Positions 1 to 4,986 of a DNA stretch of 5,267 nucleotides are shown piece by piece; the stretch's first letter is position 1; the number at the start of each line of letters is the position of its first letter. The notes under the pieces were generated by a model. That model was given only the letters and a program-made list of their open reading frames with translations, did not search any database and was not told the DNA's origin. The DNA is from Acidobacteriota bacterium (GTDB taxonomy: Bacteria > Acidobacteriota > Thermoanaerobaculia > Multivoradales > SZUA-115): NCBI GenBank assembly GCA_003231035.1, contig QIHU01000657.1, forward strand, positions 1-5,267. The letters run 5' to 3'. A program made the translations under genes and the position numbers.

Positions 1-17
1 TGTGGCTCGGCCGTCAT
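1..17 (-). CDS. Possible 5' end of a minus-strand gene leaving the left edge
   Basis: On the minus strand an ATG at 17-15 begins Met-Thr-Ala-Glu-Pro and stays open to the window edge. It is preceded by AAAGGA (minus strand, 29-24), separated from the ATG by 6 bases (CGCAAG). This is a textbook Shine-Dalgarno placement, and it is the only reason for the call. Five codons give no information about the product. A chance match of a short purine run to an ATG is quite possible. If it is real, the gene is divergent from vapBC and its promoter would lie within about 30-120. Confidence 0.35.
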
Positions 18-319
18 CTTGCGTCCTTTCTAGGGTTCAGCGGGCTGGATTGTTCCACAGGTGGGGCGGTGGTTCTGGCGCTATTGTTACCAGAGTACCG
101 AGGCGGTACCGACAGACTCAACCCCAGTCGCTAGCCAAAGGTTCGATACTGCGCGCGACTCGCCAGGCCCCACGGGCTTCTTTCAGCTCGGCGAAGAGCT
201 CGAAATCCTTCTTAGTTGGCGTGTAGAGACGAGATGAGCCTCTACAAAGCCGGCTGGAGACCGCGGCCGAAGACTCAGAGCTGGAAGAGATCTACCGGTG
301 CCAGCCGAGTTGCCCCGAG
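18..319. other. About 300 bases without a convincing gene
   Basis: No frame on either strand here looks like a complete protein. On the minus strand a frame is open from about 291 to a stop at 118-120. It reads in part TPTKKDFELFAELKEAR, which looks protein-like, but it has no ATG, GTG or TTG start, so at most it is a decayed fragment. A plus-strand frame opening near 2 is Arg/Ser-rich and looks random. The stretch contains the inverted repeat at 95-109 and, at its left end, the putative ribosome binding site of the gene leaving the window. No tRNA-like or integrase-site signature was seen. Confidence 0.5.
95..109. repeat. Short inverted repeat
   Basis: GTACCG (95-100) and CGGTAC (104-109) form a perfect 6-bp inverted repeat around AGG. 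The right arm overlaps the 6-bp palindrome GGTACC (105-110). No T-run follows on either strand, so it does not look like a terminator. It could be an operator half-site pair for the divergent left-edge gene, or it could be chance. Confidence 0.3.
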
Positions 320-343
320 CATCACAACGCATGCGTTATGATG
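320..343. promoter_or_regulatory. Near-perfect 24-bp palindrome, probable vapBC operator
   Basis: The core AACGCATGCGTT (326-337) is a perfect 12-bp palindrome. It is flanked by CATCA (320-324) and its exact complement TGATG (339-343), with one mismatched pair (C325/A338). Eleven of twelve pairs match. It ends 17 bases before the antitoxin ATG and overlaps a good -10-like hexamer, TATGAT (337-342). VapB-type ribbon-helix-helix antitoxins are known to bind palindromes over their own promoter, so autorepression by the VapBC complex is the natural inference. No matching -35 box was found at a standard distance. Confidence 0.65.
337..342 (+). promoter_or_regulatory. Candidate -10 box for vapBC
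   Basis: TATGAT matches the sigma-70 -10 consensus at 5 of 6 positions and lies inside the right half of the palindrome, so a bound repressor would cover it. Transcription would start near 349, right at the ribosome binding site, giving a very short leader. No convincing -35 hexamer lies 16-18 bases upstream; TTGCCC at 310-315 is 21 bases away. Confidence 0.35.
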
Positions 344-348
344 ACTCC

Positions 349-354
349 GAGAGG
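349..354 (+). promoter_or_regulatory. Ribosome binding site of vapB
   Basis: GAGAGG ends 6 bases before the ATG at 361. This fixes the antitoxin start there rather than at the ATG codons at 338 and 341, which are in another frame. Confidence 0.7.
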
Positions 355-360
355 TAACCC

Positions 361-606
361 ATGGCTTCCCTACAGATTCGCGAGCTTCCCCCGGATGTCT
401 ACGAAGCGCTGGCCCACCGCGCCAAACGGGAGGGACGTAGCCTCGCTCAGCAGGCTATCGCCGACCTGCGTGGAATGCCCGAGATGGAGGCGCGGCAACG
501 GCGAATGGAGACGATTGAGAAGCTGCGTTGCAGGCCGCAACGAAGTGGCGAGGCAACTACTCTCACACCGCCCGAACGGTTGATTCGCGAGGATCGCGAG
601 CGGTGA
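361..606 (+). CDS. vapB: VapB/FitA-type ribbon-helix-helix antitoxin
   Basis: This 81-residue protein is the antitoxin of a type II toxin-antitoxin pair. It should bind the PIN toxin encoded next to it and, as a dimer, bind operator DNA. Residues 1-40 fit the FitA-like ribbon-helix-helix pattern: a short strand (SLQIREL, 3-9), helix one (PDVYEALAHRAKREG, 11-25) and helix two (SLAQQAIADLRGM, 27-39). The C-terminal tail (about 41-81) is charged and ends PPERLIREDRER, which matches the family's toxin-binding tail with its LIREDR motif. The start is supported by GAGAGG 6 bases upstream. Its stop codon overlaps the GTG of the toxin gene, so the two are translationally coupled. Length and layout are normal for the family. 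The target sequence of this particular antitoxin is inferred from the palindrome just upstream. Confidence 0.88.
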   Translation: MASLQIRELPPDVYEALAHRAKREGRSLAQQAIADLRGMPEMEARQRRMETIEKLRCRPQRSGEATTLTPPERLIREDRER

Positions 607-1007
607 GGCGGGCCGTTCTCGACGCTTCAGCGGCGGTCCACATCGTCTGCAACCTGCCCGCCTCGGCCCAGCTGCTCGACACTCTGGCCAAGACGGCCTT
701 GGTGATGGCTCCTAGCCTCTACCTCAGCGAGGTGGCAAATGCTCTGTGGAAATACGTCACTCACGGGTCCATGCAGGGTGACGAAGCGAGTGAGTTCCTC
801 AGCGAGGCGCGAAACCTGATCGATCTACAAATCGACGACCACGAGCTTGTCGCCGAAGCCTTGGTCGCCGCCGTGACCTACGCGCACCCCGTGTACGACA
901 TGCTCTACGCCGTCCTGGCCCGCCGCCATGGTGCTCCAGTCATCACCATGGACCGGCGGCTGGCTTCCGCGCTGGAGAAGATGTCGATCACGGCGATGCT
1001 CGGTTAA
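603..1007 (+). CDS. vapC: VapC-type PIN-domain ribonuclease toxin
   Basis: This 134-residue PIN-domain protein is a predicted Mg2+-dependent endoribonuclease toxin held inactive by the upstream antitoxin. The four conserved PIN acids are visible: D7 in VLDAS, E43 in LSEVANAL, D99 in YDMLYAVLA and D117 in ITMDRRLA. The active site therefore looks intact. The start is taken as GTG at 603, which overlaps the antitoxin TGA as GTGA. GAGGA at 589-593 lies 9 bases upstream. It gives the normal PIN N-terminus, with the first strand RRAVLDAS directly after the start. An in-frame ATG at 528 would add 25 residues that only read through the antitoxin in the wrong frame. The gene ends 24 bases before the end of the convergent ATPase gene, with no clear terminator between. 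VapC enzymes are known to cut tRNA or rRNA; the target here cannot be read from sequence. Confidence 0.9.
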   Translation: MRRAVLDASAAVHIVCNLPASAQLLDTLAKTALVMAPSLYLSEVANALWKYVTHGSMQGDEASEFLSEARNLIDLQIDDHELVAEALVAAVTYAHPVYDMLYAVLARRHGAPVITMDRRLASALEKMSITAMLG

Positions 1008-1031
1008 GTCCACGGCAAGGACCCCACGCTC

Positions 1032-2357
1032 TCACATCTCCTCCAGCAGCCACCGAGCCGCCGGAGCCCAGGTCAAGCCGTGGGGTAGATCATGGCTCGG
1101 CGGTGTGGCGTCGAGGGTCACCAGGAAAGGCCGTGCCCGCGGATGGGCTCGCGCCGCCGCTTCCAGTCCTCGGAGTTCGCGGGCCCAGGTCTCGTCACTC
1201 TCGCTGTCTAGACAGACTTGCACCAGCAACGGACGATCGCCGGAGCGGTGGGCAAGAAAGTCCGTTTCCCAACCTTTGGCGGTGCGCACGTAGGACACTT
1301 CGTAGCCGCGTCGCTCCAGTTCGAGCATCACCGCGGTCTCCAGCGCTCGGCCTCGATGCGTACGTCCGCTGCGTTCAAACAATGAGATCAAGCCCGGATC
1401 CACCGGATAGGCCTTGCGCGGGTTCACCATCCGCTGGCGCTCAGAGGCGCTGTGCATCGCCACCGTACGCACCAGGTAGGCATCTTCGAGATGGGCCAGA
1501 TAGCTGTGCAGCGTGTCTTTGGCCACCGCCACTCCTTGCGAGCGCAGGGTGTCATAGTGCTTCTTGACCGAGAAGGCACCGCCCGGATTGGCCAGAAGTT
1601 GGCGCTGGAGCCAGCGCAAGGCCAGCGGATTGCTCACCGCGTGGCGTTCGATGACGTCGCGCAGCACGACCACGTCCACGTAACCACTGAGCAGCGCGGC
1701 ACGGTCGCGTGCTTGAGCGCCCTGCGCCTCGGGAAAACCTCCCTCGACAAGGTAACGCCGCAGCCGATGATCCAACTGTGCGTACTGAGCCGGACGGATA
1801 CTCTCCCAAGGTTTGTCGGGTTCTTCCCCCGCGTGGCGTAGCGCCTCGCGAAAGCTGAAGGGAAGCATGAGCACTTCCATCGCCCGGCCCCGCAAGCTGG
1901 TGGCGACCTCGCGGCTCAAGAGCCGGGCCGAGGAACCCGAGACGAACAGTTCCACGCTTCCGGCATCGATCCATCGGCGCACCAGACCCTCCCAGTTCGG
2001 GATGTTTTGAACTTCGTCCAGGTAGAGGGTCATCCTTCCGCTCTCGCGAAGCGATGGAAACTGCCGAGCGTGCTCGTCTAGCAGCCAACCCAGATCCGCC
2101 ACCGACATTCCAGCCAAGCGCTCGTCTTCGAGCGACACCAAGAGCTGGGACTCCGCGGGCCGACCATCCGCGAGCCGATCGGCCCGACACTGGCGAAGAA
2201 ACGAGGTCTTGCCGCCACGGCGTACTCCGATGACCGCCAGCGCTTTGCCAGCAATCGCGGGCAACCGAACATCCCGCCGCGTCAACGTCGGTGAACTCGC
2301 CGCCAGCGACTCGGCGAGCTTCAAACGGAGGATGGAGGATGAAATTGTCCTCGACAT
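1032..2357 (-). CDS. AAA-family ATPase with DUF4143 C-terminal domain
   Basis: This 441-residue protein belongs to the AAA_14/DUF4143 ATP-binding family, which is common in accessory DNA and has no settled function. Visible parts in order: Walker A GVRRGGKT (44-51); Walker B LYLDEVQN (111-118) with D114 and E115; a sensor-like strand ending VSGSSARLLS (139-148); an LRGRA motif (155-159) typical of the family; YLVEGGFPE (202-210), near the start of the DUF4143 part; and a C-terminal restriction-endonuclease-like region with GRALETAV (336-343), WETDF (363-367) and LLVQVCLD (377-384). In that last region the usual E-x-K of an active nuclease core reads Q380-V-C382, so DNA cleavage is unlikely. 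The length is usual and no frame damage is seen. There is no Shine-Dalgarno before the ATG. A promoter 6 bases upstream suggests a leaderless transcript. Its neighbours are the convergent vapBC and the divergent transport operon, and it appears to be a single-gene unit. Confidence 0.88.
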   Translation of the reverse strand: MSRTISSSILRLKLAESLAASSPTLTRRDVRLPAIAGKALAVIGVRRGGKTSFLRQCRADRLADGRPAESQLLVSLEDERLAGMSVADLGWLLDEHARQFPSLRESGRMTLYLDEVQNIPNWEGLVRRWIDAGSVELFVSGSSARLLSREVATSLRGRAMEVLMLPFSFREALRHAGEEPDKPWESIRPAQYAQLDHRLRRYLVEGGFPEAQGAQARDRAALLSGYVDVVVLRDVIERHAVSNPLALRWLQRQLLANPGGAFSVKKHYDTLRSQGVAVAKDTLHSYLAHLEDAYLVRTVAMHSASERQRMVNPRKAYPVDPGLISLFERSGRTHRGRALETAVMLELERRGYEVSYVRTAKGWETDFLAHRSGDRPLLVQVCLDSESDETWARELRGLEAAARAHPRARPFLVTLDATPPSHDLPHGLTWAPAARWLLEEM

Positions 2358-2375
2358 GTGGTCATGTTAGACCAC
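2358..2375. promoter_or_regulatory. Inverted repeat framing the -10 box of the ATPase gene, candidate operator
   Basis: GTGGTC (2358-2363) and GACCAC (2370-2375) are perfect 6-bp inverted arms. The six bases between them are, on the minus strand, exactly the -10 candidate TAACAT. The left arm abuts the ATG. A protein bound here would block RNA polymerase. On the plus strand the hairpin is followed by GTTTTT and could mimic a small terminator, but no plus-strand gene ends nearby. Confidence 0.45.
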
Positions 2376-2392
2376 GTTTTTCCTTGTGTAAA
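2364..2392 (-). promoter_or_regulatory. Sigma-70-like promoter of the ATPase gene, probably leaderless
   Basis: Read on the minus strand, TTTACA (2392-2387, 5 of 6 to TTGACA) is followed by a 17-base spacer, then TAACAT (2369-2364, 4 of 6 to TATAAT), then GACCAC and the ATG. The start of transcription would fall at or within a base or so of the ATG. This agrees with the lack of any ribosome binding site at a usable distance; the only purine run, AAGGA, is about 23 bases upstream and inside the spacer. Confidence 0.5.
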
Positions 2393-2393
2393 G

Positions 2394-2403
2394 GACAATT
2401 GTC
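2394..2403. repeat. Perfect 10-bp palindrome upstream of the ATPase promoter
   Basis: GACAATTGTC is self-complementary and sits one base upstream of the -35 candidate, in the divergent region between the ATPase gene and the transport operon. The motif AAGGACAAT recurs at 2391-2399 and 2488-2496. Either could be a regulator site; no regulator gene is present in the window. Confidence 0.3.
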
Positions 2404-2548
2404 TCGCCAGACTCAAGTGCCACCCGACTTGTCCCGTCAACCCATTCTTGGCCTGCTCCGATTCGTTCAGCCCTGCCGACTCCGTCCAAGGACAATCCAA
2501 CAGTGAAGGACCCCAAACCACCGAGTGCTACTCTCGTCTATACAAACG

Positions 2549-3457
2549 ATGCGGAACTGGACACAGCGAAGGGCTGGGAGGTACGTCGCTTCCGGCGGTG
2601 GGTCGACGAGCGCCCTTTCTTGCCTGCTGGCGCTGACCCTCACCGCGGCCTTGCCGGCACCGGCCAGGGCACAGGATGCTCCGCTCGCCGAGTGCGAGCA
2701 CGTCCTGCCGAGCGATTTGCGTGGGATCTGCGAGCGCGGCGAGTTGCGAGTGGTGCGCTTCGCTGGCGAGCGACCGCCCTTCTTTTTTGAGCGCGGAACG
2801 GAGCGGGTCGGTTTCGATGTGGACCTGGGCCGTGACATCGCTCGGCGCCTCGGGGTGCGCTACCGCGAGATCGAGCCGGCGGAGTCGTTCAACGCGGTCG
2901 TCGACCGGGTGGCGGCAGGTGCGGCGGATTTGGGTATCTCGAAGCTCAGCAGCACTCTCGCCCGCGCTCAGCGGGTGCGATTCAGCGGTCCGTATTTGAC
3001 CGTGTACCAGGCGCTGTTGGTCAACCGGTTGTCCGTTCCCCAGGGTGGCGATCCCTTCCAAGCGCTCAACGCGCCGGGCTTCACCATCGGCGCGCTCACC
3101 GGCACCTCCTATGTTGGCTACGTGCGCGACAGCCTGAGCCAGGCCGAGGCTCGATCCTACTCGGATTTCGAAGCGATGATGGCCGACGTGGTCAGCGGAA
3201 CCATCGACGCCGCCCTGATGGACAGCGCCCGTGCCGACAGCTGGCGACGCGGTCATCAAGAGCAGCTGATCCACGTTCGCACCACCATCGACCGCTCGCG
3301 CAGCGACCCTTTGGCCATCGCGGTCGGTTGGCAGAACACTCATCTACTGGCCTGGGTGAATCTCTATTTGGGCCGCATTCGGGCGGACGGTACGGCGGAG
3401 AGTCTCTACCAGAAATGGTTCGCTCTGCCGACGCAAGAGGACGGCGAAGGCGAGTGA
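2549..3457 (+). CDS. Periplasmic family 3 amino acid-type solute-binding protein
   Basis: This 302-residue protein is an exported solute-binding protein of the bacterial extracellular family 3 (PBPb) fold. Residues 1-41 form a signal peptide: basic n-region, hydrophobic stretch around 22-36, and cleavage after PAPARA before Q42. There is no lipobox, so the product should be soluble in the periplasm. The mature part has GELRVV (64-69), GFDVDLG (88-94), ADLGISKLSSTLAR (126-139), FSGPY (145-149), GALTGTSYVGYV (181-192) and GTIDAALMD (217-225). R139 of the TxxR motif and D225 match the residues that in this family hold the alpha-carboxylate and alpha-amino groups, which points to an amino acid ligand. 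ATG 2549 is preferred over GTG 2525 because it gives a normal signal peptide. Neither has a Shine-Dalgarno, and TATACA (2539-2544) is only a weak -10. No ABC permease or ATPase follows; the next gene is an SDF transporter overlapping by 4 bases. Confidence 0.87.
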   Translation: MRNWTQRRAGRYVASGGGSTSALSCLLALTLTAALPAPARAQDAPLAECEHVLPSDLRGICERGELRVVRFAGERPPFFFERGTERVGFDVDLGRDIARRLGVRYREIEPAESFNAVVDRVAAGAADLGISKLSSTLARAQRVRFSGPYLTVYQALLVNRLSVPQGGDPFQALNAPGFTIGALTGTSYVGYVRDSLSQAEARSYSDFEAMMADVVSGTIDAALMDSARADSWRRGHQEQLIHVRTTIDRSRSDPLAIAVGWQNTHLLAWVNLYLGRIRADGTAESLYQKWFALPTQEDGEGE

Positions 3458-4836
3458 CCGAAGCGAAGACAGCCCCCGGCTGGGGAAGCCTGCGTCGCCT
3501 GGCGCCGATCGCCATCGCGGTGATCGCGGGCGCCACCATCGGCCAACTGAACCCGGCGATGGGGAAGTTCTTGGCCCCCTTCGGCCGCCTGTATCTTTCC
3601 TTGTTGCTGATGTGCGTGATCCCGATCATCGGCGCCGCCGTGGTTTCGAGCCTCGGTCGCTTGGTGTCCAACCACAAGCTGGGCAAGAACCTGCTGGTGA
3701 TCGTCGTCGTCTTCTGGGTCGGCATGCTCTTGGCCGCGACCATCGGCACCACCGTGGGCTGGGTCACCGGGGTCGGCAGCGATCTGCAAATGTCGCCCAC
3801 CCTCGGCGCGCTGCTGCTCGAGATGGAATCGACCTCCGGGGGAGGGCTGGCCGGCGACCCCTCGGCCTCGCCCAGCGCGCAGGGTCGCCCAGTGGAACTG
3901 TTCGAAGGGCACAGGGCAAGCCAGCGGCCGGCGCTCGCCGCGAGCGGCCACGACCCCGCCTCGGACCACCCCCGCTTCTTCATTTACCTGGACAAGCTCA
4001 TCCCCGAAAATCTGATCGAGGCCTATCTGGAAGACAACTACCTGGCGGTGCTCTTCTTTTCGGTCCTGCTCGGCGTCGCCCTCGGTTTCGTACCCACCGA
4101 GACCCGCAACATCGCCCTGGGAGTGGTCGAGGCCCTCTTCGACTCGCTGTTGAGGATCATTTCGTGGGTCATCTGGCTGTTGCCGCTGGGGTTGCTCTCG
4201 ATCATCGCCGGCCAGGTAGCCGCGGGCGGGCTAGAGTTTGTCTCGGTCTTTCGCAAGGTGATCGTGGTGAGCCTGGTGACCACCCTCACCACCATGGCGC
4301 TCTTCACCCTCACCATCTGGCGACTGCGCAAGACGAGCCTACTGGGAGTCCTGCGAGCCATGCGTGAGCCCCTCCTGGTCGCCGTCGCCACTTCTAGCAG
4401 CTTCGCCTCGATTCCGGCGGCGATGGTGGCACTCAAGCAGGGGCTGGGTCTCAAGAAAGAAACCGTCAACCTCTTCTTACCCCTGGGCATCACCCTCAAC
4501 CCCATCGGCAGCGCCCTCTTCTTCAGCCTCTCCTCGATCTTCGCCGTGCAACTGCACAGCGGCTCGGAATCGGCCTTCGGCTTGACCACCGCCCTGGCCC
4601 TCATCTTCGGCTCGGTCTTGGCCGGCCTCGCCTCGATGGGGCTCGCCTCGATGGGGCTGCCCGGAGTAAGCGCCCTGTGGATGCTCGGCCTCGTCCTCGG
4701 CCCCATCGGCGTCCCACCCGAGGTCGGCATCGTCGCCCTACTCGCCGTGGCCCCGATCATCGACCCGCTGTTCACCATGGTCAACGTATTCGGCAACTGC
4801 ACGGCGACTTGTATTCTTGACCGGTATCTTGGCTGA
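3454..4836 (+). CDS. Divergent SDF (DAACS) family amino acid/dicarboxylate transporter
   Basis: This 460-residue inner-membrane protein is related to the GltP/DctA/GltPh symporters. The start is GTG 3454, overlapping the binding-protein stop as GTGA, with GAAGG 3 bases upstream. Landmarks in order: TM1 (about 16-32), TM2 with LYLSLLLMCVIPIIG (46-60), TM3 (77-106), an extra polar loop (about 107-172), IPENLIEAYLEDN (183-195), TM segments to about 290, hairpin 1 with TSSSFASIP (313-321), TM7 (335-366), hairpin 2 with GLPG (401-404), and TM8 (420-456). Compared with GltPh, the TM7 NMDGT motif is NPIGS (349-353). In TM8, D394, T398 and N401 are kept as D437, T441 and N444, while R397 is F440 and D405 is N448. 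Both cation-site carboxylates are therefore absent, as is the Arg that selects acidic side chains. The fold appears complete, so this looks like a changed transporter rather than a dead gene. The substrate is probably a non-acidic amino acid, by inference. Confidence 0.85.
   Translation: MTEAKTAPGWGSLRRLAPIAIAVIAGATIGQLNPAMGKFLAPFGRLYLSLLLMCVIPIIGAAVVSSLGRLVSNHKLGKNLLVIVVVFWVGMLLAATIGTTVGWVTGVGSDLQMSPTLGALLLEMESTSGGGLAGDPSASPSAQGRPVELFEGHRASQRPALAASGHDPASDHPRFFIYLDKLIPENLIEAYLEDNYLAVLFFSVLLGVALGFVPTETRNIALGVVEALFDSLLRIISWVIWLLPLGLLSIIAGQVAAGGLEFVSVFRKVIVVSLVTTLTTMALFTLTIWRLRKTSLLGVLRAMREPLLVAVATSSSFASIPAAMVALKQGLGLKKETVNLFLPLGITLNPIGSALFFSLSSIFAVQLHSGSESAFGLTTALALIFGSVLAGLASMGLASMGLPGVSALWMLGLVLGPIGVPPEVGIVALLAVAPIIDPLFTMVNVFGNCTATCILDRYLG
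4627..4656 (+). repeat. 15-bp exact tandem duplication inside the transporter gene
   Basis: The unit CTCGCCTCGATGGGG occurs twice head to tail (4627-4641 and 4642-4656), in frame. It encodes the doubled peptide in GLASMGLASMGLPG (391-404). This sits at the tip of hairpin 2, the extracellular gate in characterised SDF proteins, just before the PG turn. By my alignment the segment is about two residues longer than the canonical SIGTAGVPG of GltPh. Confidence 0.8.
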
Positions 4837-4855
4837 GGGTTGGGGGGAGCCCGGT

Positions 4856-4884
4856 ACTCGATTTTCTGTACTCCAGAATCGAGT
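4856..4884. terminator. Hairpin between convergent transporter and PemK/MazF genes, possible terminator
   Basis: ACTCGATT (4856-4863) and AATCGAGT (4877-4884) are perfect 8-bp arms. One wobble and one A-T pair extend the stem inward, leaving a loop of about 9 bases. It lies 19 bases after the transporter stop and about 100 bases from the end of the convergent toxin gene, the right place for a bidirectional terminator. No clear T-run follows on either strand, so intrinsic termination is uncertain. Confidence 0.4.
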
Positions 4885-4986
4885 CCAGATTTGGCCCTCC
4901 GTATTTCTTCGCTCCTACTGGTTGGACCTTCGGTTCCGATGGATCCAAAAAACCCGTGGAATCTTGCCCTGGCAAACGGCGAGGCT

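Noticed and set aside
2..226. Plus-strand ORF at the left edge
   Set aside because: Random-looking Arg/Ser-rich composition, no ribosome site, no family.
118..291. Minus-strand open frame containing TPTKKDFELFAELKEAR
   Set aside because: It looks protein-like but has no start codon and no recognised family. It could be a gene remnant, but not enough to call a pseudogene.
528..602. Longer PIN toxin starting at ATG 528
   Set aside because: The added 25 residues read the antitoxin gene in the wrong frame. GTG 603, with GAGGA 9 bases upstream and the GTGA overlap, gives the normal family N-terminus.
1552..2190. Minus-strand ORF inside the ATPase gene in another frame
   Set aside because: Gly/Arg-rich shadow; the main frame carries Walker A, Walker B and the DUF4143 motifs.
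2358..2381. Plus-strand intrinsic terminator (GTGGTC/GACCAC followed by GTTTTT)
   Set aside because: No plus-strand gene ends nearby. The repeat is better explained as an operator around the ATPase -10 box.
2525..2548. Binding protein starting at GTG 2525
   Set aside because: It adds eight residues before a good signal peptide and has no ribosome site at a proper distance. ATG 2549 is simpler, although its own ribosome site is also not visible.
2528..3343. Long minus-strand ORF opposite the binding-protein gene
   Set aside because: Rich in His, Gly, Ala and Arg, as expected for the antisense of a GC-rich gene. The plus strand has clear family motifs.
3328..3453. Longer transporter starting at ATG 3328
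   Set aside because: It would overlap 126 bases of the binding-protein gene with an Arg/Gly-rich out-of-frame tail. GTG 3454 overlaps the stop codon and starts just before TM1.
3192..3983. Long minus-strand ORF opposite the end of the binding-protein gene and the start of the transporter gene
   Set aside because: Ser/Pro/Arg-rich antisense shadow crossing two real genes.
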